Assembly: GCA_027028505.1 (NCBI GenBank)
Contig: JALVJE010000229.1
Location: forward strand, 1-53,815
Direction of reading: 5' to 3'
DNA: 53,815 nucleotides
Source: Bacteroidales bacterium
Lineage (GTDB): Bacteria > Bacteroidota > Bacteroidia > Bacteroidales > VadinHA17
A program made the position numbers and the translations under genes. Under the pieces are notes generated by a model. The model ran no database searches. It saw nothing but the letters and a program-made list of their open reading frames with translations, and was not told the DNA's origin. This document shows positions 1 through 7,776 of this stretch, one piece after another. Within the stretch, counting starts at the first letter, position 1, and the number at the start of each line of letters is the position of its first letter.

Positions 1-1241
1 TCATCCATGAGAAGTACGGCCGGCTCACGGATCAGTTCCAGGGCAATGTTGAGACGTTTTCTCTGTCCTCCGCTGATGTACTTGTTCAGGGCGTTTCCTA
101 CCTGATGGTCTTTGACATAATACAGGTTCAGATCCAGAAGGACTTTCTCCACGCGGCGGACGATCTCCTCTTCAGGCAGATCGGCCAAACTGAGACGGGC
201 ATTGAAAAGAAGGTTCTGATATACGGTCAGCTCTTCGATGAGCAGGTCATCCTGGGGGACATACCCGATGAGTCCTTTGAGGCGATGCTTGTTCTTGTGG
301 ATATCATATCCGTTCAGATAGACTTTCCCGGAATGAGGTGTTCTTTTGCCGCAAAGCAATGTAAGAAGGGTGGATTTTCCGGAGCCGCTGCCCCCGAGGA
401 TGCCTACCAGGGTACCTCCGGTCTCGGAAAAAGTAAAAGGTTTTATGCCCAGATCGTTGGAGCGATACTGATAGCTGACCTCATGACCGTAAAAAAAGAT
501 CTTGTCAACATGAGATGATCGCTGAAACGACCTGACCACGTCGGTCTGATAGAGGGGGGACATATCTCCTTTATCATCCTTGATAACAGATCCGTCACGG
601 AAAAGGTAAACATCTTCGGGAAGAAGTGGTTTTTTGCTGATAGTGAGCTTTCTGTGGCCGGCATATTTTACGAACAACACATCGGCCTCCTGAATATATA
701 TGAAGACCAGACAGTCCCCTTTTTTTGAAATTTGTTGCGGAGGGACCAGTTTTTGTTCCCGGAAATCATACAAAAGAACATGTTCCGATGAACATTCTGA
801 AGGATCCTGCCGGGTCACGAAAAGGCGGATCTGCCGGGAGACCGTGTCGGAGATATAAAAATGGCTTGCCACGTGCTCCAGGAAAAGATCTTCTTCAGGG
901 GTGACGACATTGTCTTCATTGACGAAAACAACCAACCGCAGGAAGATGATCAATCGCTCCTTCCGGGTCAGGTCGTGATTCACTTTGTGGCAAACCTCCC
1001 CGGTGTGTTTTATAATAAATTCCTCCGGGCCGACCTTGTTCCCTGCGGATTCAAGGGTATTCCGGTAACTTCTGTGATATTCTTTCAGCAGGCTCAGGTA
1101 TTTTTTTATCTGATGCTGCATAACCCACCGTTCCAGATAAGAACGGACGATCCCCAGTGCTTTGGGACTGAGCTTGTCATCGTTTACCGCTGCCACTACG
1201 GCAAACAACTGTATCAGTGCATTGAGTACGGACTCTTTCAT
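1..1241 (-). CDS. TerB-like / ABC ATPase fusion protein, 3' end cut by the window
   Basis: Reading leftwards from the ATG at 1241, 413 codons are open to the window edge. The first ~130 residues are helical and resemble a TerB-like domain. A middle segment follows, then an ABC ATPase. It has Walker A GGSGSGKST (Lys ~289), a Q-loop VPQDD, the signature SGGQRKR (Ser ~390) and the start of Walker B (AVLLMDE). A signature followed by RKRLNIALEL is typical of ABCG-like exporters whose ATPase is fused to an ABC-2 permease, so a membrane domain probably lies beyond the edge. The gene follows the terminator of the lipoprotein pair. Substrate is unknown. The ATPase call is certain; the TerB-like label is tentative. 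Confidence 0.85.
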   Translation of the reverse strand, partial: MKESVLNALIQLFAVVAAVNDDKLSPKALGIVRSYLERWVMQHQIKKYLSLLKEYHRSYRNTLESAGNKVGPEEFIIKHTGEVCHKVNHDLTRKERLIIFLRLVVFVNEDNVVTPEEDLFLEHVASHFYISDTVSRQIRLFVTRQDPSECSSEHVLLYDFREQKLVPPQQISKKGDCLVFIYIQEADVLFVKYAGHRKLTISKKPLLPEDVYLFRDGSVIKDDKGDMSPLYQTDVVRSFQRSSHVDKIFFYGHEVSYQYRSNDLGIKPFTFSETGGTLVGILGGSGSGKSTLLTLLCGKRTPHSGKVYLNGYDIHKNKHRLKGLIGYVPQDDLLIEELTVYQNLLFNARLSLADLPEEEIVRRVEKVLLDLNLYYVKDHQVGNALNKYISGGQRKRLNIALELIREPAVLLMD

Positions 1242-1312
1242 GAGGCGGGATTATCTTCGGAAAAATACGGAAAATATGGCATAATGCCAGTAAGAGCCGG
1301 CGGAAAACAACA

Positions 1313-1334
1313 AAGCCCGGCAAATACCGGGCTT
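1313..1334 (-). terminator. Rho-independent terminator after the lipoprotein genes
   Basis: Perfect 8-bp stem AAGCCCGG / CCGGGCTT with a 6-nt loop. Read on the minus strand it is followed by a T-rich tail (TGTTGTTTT). It lies 20 bp downstream of the first lipoprotein stop codon. Confidence 0.8.
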
Positions 1335-1354
1335 GTCAATAAGTTATGGGAAAG

Positions 1355-2185
1355 TCAACTGAGCAGCTTGTTCCTTATCTTTTCCACTTCGGCAGAGATG
1401 GCGTTTAACTGTTTTTCCGTCATGCTGTCCCCGGCCTCATCATAAAGTTTTTTCAGGGGCTGCAGGGTGTTGATGAGGTTGTCCATGGAAGCATCCCCTT
1501 TTCTTTCGTTCAGGACATCCAACAGCTTGTCCAGCGACTTTTTCTGGTCGGCAATGATCTTGACCAGCTCATAGTTGTCGTACGAATTGGCCGATACATG
1601 GGTGGTCAGATAGAGCGCTTCTATCCAACCGCCGGTGACCATCATCAGGGCAATGTCCCCTTTTCCGTTTTGGTTCAGCTTGTTGTAACTCTCAAAAAGA
1701 ACGTTGGTGAGAATATTTACCAGGGAATCCTTGTTGTTAAGGTTGTTGTTGATCCGCTTGATGATCTTTTCATTGTACACATCCTGAAGATAAAGTTCGC
1801 TGGCAAGTTTTTTTATAACATCCAGGTAAGAGATAACATCCTGTTGCATGTTATAGACACTGGCATAGCTCAGGTCAGAACCATAGACACCCAAAGCAAT
1901 GGCCTTGCTGCCGGAGGACATGTACTTGTCCACATTTTCAATGGGATTGCTGATGCCGATGATATAGCTGATGCCTATATCCTGCAGCATCTGGACAACC
2001 TCCATCGAGGTAGGCAGGGGATAAAGGAATTCCTGGACCTGTTTGCGGATCTCCTGTTTGTTCTCGATGGGCAGGTTCCCGGAAGAGACAGCTTCACCGG
2101 CATTTTTTTTGCTCTTGCAACCGGTGGTCACAAGAAGGGCAGAAAGAACCAGAAAAGTCCCGTAATATAACATCTGTTTTTTCAT
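1355..2185 (-). CDS. Hypothetical lipoprotein, paralogue of the upstream gene
   Basis: A 276-aa protein. I chose the start at 2185 because it places a lipoprotein signal directly at the N terminus (MKKQMLYYG, hydrophobic core, lipobox VTTGC); the open frame extends upstream to 2242 without a plausible signal. The mature part is mostly helical with no recognised catalytic motif. It shares blocks with its neighbour (LGVYGSDLSY, YLDVIKKLASEL, GGWIEALYLTTH, QKKSLDKLL), so the two arose by duplication. It is probably anchored in the periplasm or outer membrane. Function is not recognised; proximity to the ABC gene hints at a common envelope role. Confidence 0.82.
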   Translation of the reverse strand: MKKQMLYYGTFLVLSALLVTTGCKSKKNAGEAVSSGNLPIENKQEIRKQVQEFLYPLPTSMEVVQMLQDIGISYIIGISNPIENVDKYMSSGSKAIALGVYGSDLSYASVYNMQQDVISYLDVIKKLASELYLQDVYNEKIIKRINNNLNNKDSLVNILTNVLFESYNKLNQNGKGDIALMMVTGGWIEALYLTTHVSANSYDNYELVKIIADQKKSLDKLLDVLNERKGDASMDNLINTLQPLKKLYDEAGDSMTEKQLNAISAEVEKIRNKLLS

Positions 2186-2239
2186 CTTCGTAGTATTTAT
2201 AATTTCAATATTTTCAGAATTTTGCCGATAAATATTTTC

Positions 2240-2247
2240 CAAATATA
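2240..2247 (-). promoter_or_regulatory. Candidate -7 box (TATATTTG)
   Basis: Exact match to the Bacteroidota -7 consensus TAnnTTTG on the minus strand, about 55 bp before the start of the downstream lipoprotein gene. It suggests that gene can be transcribed separately from its paralogue. Confidence 0.5.
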
Positions 2248-2264
2248 GTGATTCCCTGAATAAA

Positions 2265-3212
2265 TTATTTGTTCAGGATCTTATTTCGTAATTCCAGAAT
2301 GATCTCACGGATCTTATTCAGGGTTTCCGGAGAAAAACGGATGTTCTCCGGAGTGGCCCGGATCTCTTTGTTTTCTCTGTCAATTTTGATCTCTTGTTCG
2401 CGAAACTCTATCTCTGTCTTGTTAAGGTATTTCTTCAAAACATATAACCTGCGGTAAACATAGGCCACGTTGGTATCGTTGTAGTAGTTTTTCATGGAAG
2501 AGAGCAGGTAATTGAGGGAGAATTTCTGTTCAATGACCTTTTTGATCACATCCGGATCATTATCGTTCAGCAGATCATGGGCCGTGATATACATGGCCTC
2601 TATCCAGGCCCCGGCCAGGATGAGGTAAGCCAGGTCTTCTTCATTTTCTCCGAGAAGGAATTTATTGATGTGATTGAAGGCCTCGATGGATATCTGCATG
2701 AGCGAGTCACCGTTGGAGATGTTATCATCCATCCTTTTCACCAGGCCGGAGATATAATCACCGGGGATCCCCAGCTGACCTGTGAGCTTTAGGATCACAT
2801 CCAGGTATTTGGCCGCATCTGCGGAACCGAACAACTGAATGTAGCTGAGATCGGCACCGTAGATACCCAGGTTAAGGGCGATCTGTGTCTTGGTGGAGAA
2901 AATATTGGGGTTTTTCACCGGGCTCAGGATATCCGGATCATAGGTGATGTGCTTTCTCCCGAAGATCCCGGACACCTCGGCAGGCGAATAGATGCCATAA
3001 TAAATACCGCTGCTGCCGGAAGAAGAGGACTCTACAGAAGAGGCGGTCAATGTGTCTGTCTCCGGTGAGGCCTGAAAAGACAGGGTCTCACTGTACAGAT
3101 CAGCATCTCCCTTTTTCTGATCACTGCAGGATTGAGAAAAAAAGGACAGGAGGAGGATCACTGTACCCGCAATAAAGGCGGGGATCAATGCTTTATGATT
3201 TGAGCCTTTCAT
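2265..3212 (-). CDS. Hypothetical lipoprotein, paralogue of the downstream gene
   Basis: A 315-aa protein starting at 3212, with a lipoprotein signal (MKGSNHKAL, hydrophobic stretch, lipobox FSQSC) and then a Ser-rich linker. The body matches the next gene in order: LGIYGADLSYIQL, YLDVILKLTGQL, AGAWIEAMYITAH, QKFSLNYLL. A charged C-terminal helix ends in ILELRNKILNK, where the paralogue ends in VEKIRNKLLS. An in-frame ATG at 3257 exists, but the -7 box at 3219-3226 sits between the two, which supports 3212. No enzyme motif is visible. It lies 41 bp downstream of dnaG. Confidence 0.82.
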   Translation of the reverse strand: MKGSNHKALIPAFIAGTVILLLSFFSQSCSDQKKGDADLYSETLSFQASPETDTLTASSVESSSSGSSGIYYGIYSPAEVSGIFGRKHITYDPDILSPVKNPNIFSTKTQIALNLGIYGADLSYIQLFGSADAAKYLDVILKLTGQLGIPGDYISGLVKRMDDNISNGDSLMQISIEAFNHINKFLLGENEEDLAYLILAGAWIEAMYITAHDLLNDNDPDVIKKVIEQKFSLNYLLSSMKNYYNDTNVAYVYRRLYVLKKYLNKTEIEFREQEIKIDRENKEIRATPENIRFSPETLNKIREIILELRNKILNK

Positions 3213-3218
3213 CCAATA

Positions 3219-3226
3219 CAAAGATA
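3219..3226 (-). promoter_or_regulatory. -7 box TATCTTTG almost touching the start codon
   Basis: Exact TAnnTTTG on the minus strand with only 6 nt between its G and the ATG at 3212. Usual spacing would start the transcript at or within a few bases of the ATG, giving a leaderless or nearly leaderless mRNA. Confidence 0.55.
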
Positions 3227-3253
3227 TAAAAACTTTTTGCGCATGGAAACAGA

Positions 3254-5206
3254 TCAAAGGGGCTGTATGGTTCGTCCTCCCATCTGCAGGGAGATCTCTC
3301 TTTTTATACGGGAGAGTTGCAGGACCTTTTCGAAAAGGTGGTCTTCCAGGTCCTGGTTGCCGGCCTCCTGGGCTTCTTTCAGCTCCTTCGAATACCGGGA
3401 CAAGGCCTCTTCGATCTTTTTGTTCTTAAGGGCCAGGATCGTATTGGGAACGATCTGTTTGATCTTCATCTCCTCGGTCTCCGGATGATTGTCATGTTTG
3501 GACCAGATCTTGCTGATCACATAAGGATTTGAGACCAGGTCGGCCACATAACGGCTGATCTCAGGATCAGCATGATTGACAAAATGCTTAAGGTCTACCT
3601 TTCCCTTGTTTCTGAACACCTCCACATATTCGTCATAAATGATCTTGGTCAGTGAATGACCGGGCTCGAGCCCGTCGGCATTCAGCTCGTTGAGGATATA
3701 TTCAGCTACGGAAATGGTCTTCAGTCTGGGCTTTTTCCCGACGGTCATGGTTTGTGAAGAGCCGTACATCAGCAACAACCGGAGCAGCTCCTTTTCGAAA
3801 TCCTCTGAGGACATTTGTTCCGGCCGGACAGGCTGTGGCCTTTGGGACGGTGGAGCTACAATGTTTTCCTCCATCTTCCGGTAATTCCTCATTTTTTTAT
3901 CTACCTGCTTCCGGCGGATCTTATTGATCTCGTAGTAAAGAGTTTCCTCCTCAACATCCAGCAGACGGCTGCATTCTTTTACGTACACCGAGCGGGTGAT
4001 GCTGTCGGGGATGACGGCAATGGACCCCACGATGTTGCGGATCATGCCGGCCTGTTTGATGGGATCGGCGCTCGCCTCTTCCGAGAGCAGTCGCGTCTTA
4101 AAATGGATGAAATCCTGTTCGTTGGCTGTGATGAACTCTTTCAGTTCGGAAGAGGAGTGTTTTTTGGAAAAAGAGTCGGGGTCTTCCCCGTCAGGGAGGA
4201 GCAGCACGCGTACGTTCATCCCCTCCTCCAGGATCATGTCTATGCCCCGCAGCGAGGCTGCTATGCCGGCAGAATCGCCGTCATAAATAATGGTGATGTT
4301 CTTGGTGAAGCGTTTGATCAGGCGGATCTGCTCCTCTGTCAGGGAAGTTCCTGACGATGCCACCACATTTTCTATGCCGTTCTGATGCAGGGAGAGCACA
4401 TCGGTATAACCCTCCACCAGATAACACCGGTCCTCTTTCAGGATCGCCTTACGGGCCAGGGAAATGCCGTAAACGATCCGGCTTTTATGGTAGATAGGAG
4501 ATTCGGGAGAGTTGACATATTTGGCTGCCTTTTCCGTCTTTTTCAATACGCGGCCACCGAAGCCCAGCACCCTTCCCGAAACACTGTGGATAGGGAAAAT
4601 AACACGCCCGGCAAAACGGTCCCGCAAACGGGGCCCCGACTCAATGGTAAGACCGGATTTTACAAGATACTCCTGCTTATATCCGGCTTTTAAGGCAGCT
4701 TGGGTAAATTCATCGGAACGTCCGGGACAATAACCGATATCAAAAGCTTTGAGGGTCTCCTGGATAAATCCTCTTTCCTTGAAATAGGTAAGAGCCACAG
4801 ACATGCCTTCGAGGTTGTTGTACAGACTCTCGATAAAAAAGTTCTTGGCAAATTCGGTCACGGCAAAAAGGCTCTCACTCTCCTGTTGCTCACGGACCTC
4901 TTCGTCGGTGAGCTCACGCTCTTCGATCTCGATGTGGTATTTTTTGGCCAGATAACGCAGGGCTTCCGGATAGGAGAGGTGCTCATACTCCATGATGAAG
5001 TTGACTACGTTCCCTCCCTTGCCACAACCAAAGCATTTAAAGATCCCTTTTGAAGGAGAGACGGAAAAAGAGGGGGTTTTTTCGTTGTGAAAAGGACAAA
5101 GGCCCAAGTAATTGGCCCCCCGTTTTTTCAAAGAGACAAAATCCCCGATAACATCCACTATATCAGCGGTGTCCAATATACGTTGTATGGTCTGGGGATC
5201 GATCAT
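3254..5206 (-). CDS. dnaG: DNA primase DnaG
   Basis: Synthesises RNA primers at the replication fork. At 650 aa it is full length. The N-terminal CHC2 zinc finger is seen (C37, H40, C58, C61 in CPFH...CFGC). The RNA polymerase core follows with GLCPFHNEKTPSF, the FAGRVIFPI segment and a Toprim fold (LVEGYTDVLSLHQ and IIYDGDSAG, with the catalytic Glu and Asp pair). The C-terminal ~200 residues are the helical helicase-binding region, poorly conserved as usual. It is transcribed leftwards from a 111-bp divergent gap shared with the sirtuin gene. The two lipoproteins follow. Confidence 0.98.
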   Translation of the reverse strand: MIDPQTIQRILDTADIVDVIGDFVSLKKRGANYLGLCPFHNEKTPSFSVSPSKGIFKCFGCGKGGNVVNFIMEYEHLSYPEALRYLAKKYHIEIEERELTDEEVREQQESESLFAVTEFAKNFFIESLYNNLEGMSVALTYFKERGFIQETLKAFDIGYCPGRSDEFTQAALKAGYKQEYLVKSGLTIESGPRLRDRFAGRVIFPIHSVSGRVLGFGGRVLKKTEKAAKYVNSPESPIYHKSRIVYGISLARKAILKEDRCYLVEGYTDVLSLHQNGIENVVASSGTSLTEEQIRLIKRFTKNITIIYDGDSAGIAASLRGIDMILEEGMNVRVLLLPDGEDPDSFSKKHSSSELKEFITANEQDFIHFKTRLLSEEASADPIKQAGMIRNIVGSIAVIPDSITRSVYVKECSRLLDVEEETLYYEINKIRRKQVDKKMRNYRKMEENIVAPPSQRPQPVRPEQMSSEDFEKELLRLLLMYGSSQTMTVGKKPRLKTISVAEYILNELNADGLEPGHSLTKIIYDEYVEVFRNKGKVDLKHFVNHADPEISRYVADLVSNPYVISKIWSKHDNHPETEEMKIKQIVPNTILALKNKKIEEALSRYSKELKEAQEAGNQDLEDHLFEKVLQLSRIKREISLQMGGRTIQPL

Positions 5207-5317
5207 TACCGGAGAAATTTAAGGTATACGAAATTACGGAAATTAGTTGGATAATGGATTGTCCCGGAAGATAAAAAAACAGGGATTTTATTAACTTGGG
5301 GTCGGTAAGTATATGAA

Positions 5318-6025
5318 ATGAAAGAAATGAAGAATCTGGTCGTTCTGTCGGGTGCGGGAATAAGTGCGGAGAGCGGGCTGAAAACTTTCCGGGATATGGG
5401 GGGCTTGTGGGAGCAGTATGATATTACCGAGGTGGCCTCTCCCGAGGGATGGCGGAAGGACCCGGCGCGGGTGCTGCGTTTTTACAATGAGCGCAGAAAA
5501 CAACTGCTGGCAGCCCGGCCCAATGAGGGGCACAGGGTACTGAAAGAACTGGAAAAGTATTTCAGGGTGTATATTATTACACAGAACATTGACGATCTGC
5601 ATGAACGTGCCGGCAGCCGGGAGGTGCTTCACCTGCACGGCGAACTGAGAAAAGCACAAAGCACCGCCGACCCTTCCCTGGTATATGACATCGAAGGAGC
5701 AGAGCTGAACATGGGCGACCTGTGTGAAAAAGGATCGCAGCTGAGGCCTCACGTGGTATGGTTCGGCGAACCGGTGCCGGCCATGGACAAAGCGGTAGAG
5801 ATCGTACGGCAGGCAGATCTGTTCGTGATCACCGGGACATCACTGAACGTGTATCCGGCGGCCGGGCTGGTGCAGTATACCCAGCCTGACTGTCAAGTTT
5901 ATGTGATCGATCCCGCAGACATACGGGTGCCTGTCCGGAGGGAGGTGACCTATATCCGTAAAAAAGCTTCGGCCGGACTGAGAGAATTAAAAGAGCTTCT
6001 CACCGGTCAGGAAGAGGAGGATTAG
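5318..6025 (+). CDS. cobB: NAD-dependent protein deacylase, sirtuin class III type
   Basis: Removes acyl groups from lysines using NAD. The 235-aa protein has the NAD loop GAGISAESGLKTFR, TQNIDDLHERAG, and catalytic His107 in LHLHGEL. Tyr56 and Arg59 (FYNERR) match the YxxR pair that recognises negatively charged acyl groups in SIRT5/CobB enzymes, so desuccinylase or demalonylase activity is likely. The usual four zinc cysteines are missing: the stretch between HGEL and GSQLRPHVVWFGE has one Cys only, as in a subset of Bacteroidota sirtuins. Its 3' end overlaps the convergent ComF gene by 4 bp. There is no visible SD. Confidence 0.93.
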   Translation: MKEMKNLVVLSGAGISAESGLKTFRDMGGLWEQYDITEVASPEGWRKDPARVLRFYNERRKQLLAARPNEGHRVLKELEKYFRVYIITQNIDDLHERAGSREVLHLHGELRKAQSTADPSLVYDIEGAELNMGDLCEKGSQLRPHVVWFGEPVPAMDKAVEIVRQADLFVITGTSLNVYPAAGLVQYTQPDCQVYVIDPADIRVPVRREVTYIRKKASAGLRELKELLTGQEEED

Positions 6026-6720
6026 CGGGCCAGGGCCAGCGATACAATACTGATCCGGGCAGGGGCCACGGCCAGGATCGCCGAGGCACAGGCCTCCAGC
6101 GTGGCTCCGGTGGTGATCACATCATCCACCAGTAGCAGATGCTTGCCGGCAAAGACGGCAGGATCCCTTACCGCGAAGATCCCTTCTACATTTTCCCAGC
6201 GCTGGTACCTGCCTTTCCGTGTCTGCGTCGGATTGTATACCCTGCGGTAAAGAACATCCGGCACAAGAGGCTTGTGCAGCACCTCTGCCAGACCCCGACC
6301 GATGTATTCACTCTGGTTAAATCCCCGCTGCTTCATCTTTCTCCGGTGCAAAGGTACGGGTACAATAACATCTGTTTCCAAGAAAGGAGCGAGTCCGGAT
6401 AGTTTCCTGCCGAAATACCGGCCTGTATCATACCCCAGCTCTTTATTGCCATGGTATTTTATTTCCCTGATCAGCCGGCTGGCTTTATTGCCCTTCTCGT
6501 AGTTGAGAAAGGAGATCACCCCTTCAAAAGGAATACGGCCCCAGAAGACCCTGGCCACAGGGTTGTCTTCCGGATCCCGGATCCCCGTGACGGGAAGGTC
6601 GTTCAGACATTGCAAACAGATCCTGTTCTCACCTGCCTGCAGAACGTTCCCACACAAAGGGCATACCTGCGGGAACAACTGATCGATCACCATCCGGAAA
6701 CCTGTAAAGATGCGTTTCAA
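6022..6720 (-). CDS. ComF family phosphoribosyltransferase-like protein
   Basis: The protein has an N-terminal zinc ribbon (CPLCG near the N terminus and CLQC ~20 residues on) and a C-terminal PRTase fold with the PRPP loop LLLVDDVITTGATL. ComF proteins are linked to DNA uptake in naturally competent bacteria and are widespread elsewhere with unclear roles. Start is uncertain. The frame runs to an ATG at 6792, but family members begin close to a KRIF-like stretch 15-20 residues before the zinc ribbon. That fits a TTG at 6720 (232 aa); an internal ATG at 6693 is also possible. Starting at 6792 would overlap the divergent operator. Confidence 0.85.
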   Translation of the reverse strand: MKRIFTGFRMVIDQLFPQVCPLCGNVLQAGENRICLQCLNDLPVTGIRDPEDNPVARVFWGRIPFEGVISFLNYEKGNKASRLIREIKYHGNKELGYDTGRYFGRKLSGLAPFLETDVIVPVPLHRRKMKQRGFNQSEYIGRGLAEVLHKPLVPDVLYRRVYNPTQTRKGRYQRWENVEGIFAVRDPAVFAGKHLLLVDDVITTGATLEACASAILAVAPARISIVSLALAR

Positions 6721-6781
6721 AAGGGTGGATTTTTTCCTGTTTTTAATATCTTGCAATAAAATTAAAAAGAAAAACCGATAC

Positions 6782-6808
6782 ATAATGAACACTGGTTCAT
6801 TATATTTG
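6782..6808 (+). promoter_or_regulatory. Palindromic operator overlapping the DUF134 promoter
   Basis: Perfect inverted repeat ATAATGAAC / GTTCATTAT with a 4-bp spacer (6782-6803), directly overlapping an exact -7 box TATATTTG (6801-6808). The start codon is 13 bp further on, so the leader is only a few nucleotides. A dimeric repressor here would block RNA polymerase. The DUF134 protein itself is the obvious candidate (inference). Confidence 0.65.
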
Positions 6809-6821
6809 CAAAAAAGAGATC

Positions 6822-7391
6822 ATGTCCCCCAGACCTAGGAAAAGCAGAAATATGGGTGATCCTCCCAGGATCCAGGGATTTATCCCGGTAGGCAATATTG
6901 TCTCCCGTGACAGGGAGCCCGTGATCATTCTGTATGAGGAGTGGGAGGCTTTCAGGTTAGTGGATTACAACTCGCTTTCTCATCTGGAAGCTGCCAGGCA
7001 AATGGGCGTCTCCCGGCCTACGCTGACACGTATCTATGACCAGGTCAGAAAAAAGCTGGCGCAGGCCATGGTGGAAGGCAGGGAGATCAGGATAGAAGGC
7101 GGATATGTGGGGTTTCACGAAGACTGGTATCGTTGTAAAAATTGTAATGAAGTCTTCTCACTGGAACCGGGGGCTGAAAAAAAATGTCCCCGGTGCGGAT
7201 CGGAGGATCTGATACATCTGAATGAAACGGTCCGGAACTGGCAAAGAAAACGCGGACATGGTCGTTGGAGGGGAATGGCTGCCGGATACTGTGTATGTCC
7301 GGCCTGTGGCACAAAGGTGGACCATGAGCCCGGAAGACCTTGTAACTCGTATGTTTGCCCCAACTGTGGCGAGACCATGGTCCGGCAGTGA
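6822..7391 (+). CDS. DUF134 helix-turn-helix protein with two C-terminal zinc ribbons
   Basis: A 189-aa protein starting MSPRPRKSRN, the standard start of DUF134 (UPF0251) proteins. Residues ~45-85 form a sigma-region-4-like helix-turn-helix (HLEAARQMGVSRPTLTRIYD). Two Cys4 clusters follow: CKNC...CPRC and CPAC...CPNC. The family is often beside NifB/NifX-type cofactor proteins, as here, and is thought to regulate them. Two ribbons make it longer than the usual 100-150 aa. Probably autoregulated through the palindrome immediately upstream. Confidence 0.88.
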   Translation: MSPRPRKSRNMGDPPRIQGFIPVGNIVSRDREPVIILYEEWEAFRLVDYNSLSHLEAARQMGVSRPTLTRIYDQVRKKLAQAMVEGREIRIEGGYVGFHEDWYRCKNCNEVFSLEPGAEKKCPRCGSEDLIHLNETVRNWQRKRGHGRWRGMAAGYCVCPACGTKVDHEPGRPCNSYVCPNCGETMVRQ

Positions 7392-7422
7392 GCAGGAAAA
7401 AGAAATTTCAAAGGGAGAGAAA

Positions 7423-7776
7423 ATGAATAAGGAACGTTTTACCGGAAAGATCGCCATCCCTGTGGAAGACGGAAAATTAAGCGTTCATTTTGGCCAGAGC
7501 CATAATTTTTTTCTCTATGAGATCAGGGAGGGCGTATTGAAAAAAAAGGAAGAGGTTGTACCACCGGAACACGAACCGGAAGTTTATCCACGGTGGCTCG
7601 CCGGCAAGGGAGTGACGGATGTGATCACCGGTGGGATAGGCCGGAAGGCGATCGATGTTTTTCTGGAAAAAAGGATCAATGTGTTTGACGGAGCTCCCGT
7701 AAAAGAGGCCGATGATCTGCTGGCTGATTTTCTGGCAGGCCACCTGGAATCACTGGGAAACTATTGTGATCACTGA
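7423..7776 (+). CDS. NifX / dinitrogenase cofactor-binding family protein
   Basis: A 117-aa single-domain protein of the Fe-Mo cofactor biosynthesis fold: KIAIPVEDGKLSVHFGQSHNFFLYEI, then VTDVITGGIGRKAIDVF and a C-terminal His. Such stand-alone proteins bind metal clusters and are not evidence of nitrogen fixation. The start at 7423 was chosen over upstream in-frame ATGs because a purine-rich GGGAGAG precedes it and it begins at the domain edge. It lies 31 bp after DUF134, so co-transcription is likely. Its last 7 bp overlap the convergent DUF6272 gene. Confidence 0.85.
   Translation: MNKERFTGKIAIPVEDGKLSVHFGQSHNFFLYEIREGVLKKKEEVVPPEHEPEVYPRWLAGKGVTDVITGGIGRKAIDVFLEKRINVFDGAPVKEADDLLADFLAGHLESLGNYCDH

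Noticed and set aside
105..1445. Plus-strand open frames at 105-518 and 861-1445
   Set aside because: They lie antisense to the ABC and lipoprotein genes, whose motifs (Walker A, signature, lipobox) are clear on the minus strand.
6822..7776. Nitrogen fixation locus (NifX-like protein)
   Set aside because: Only a stand-alone cofactor-fold protein with a DUF134 partner. No nifHDK, nifB or nifEN, and such pairs are common in non-fixers.
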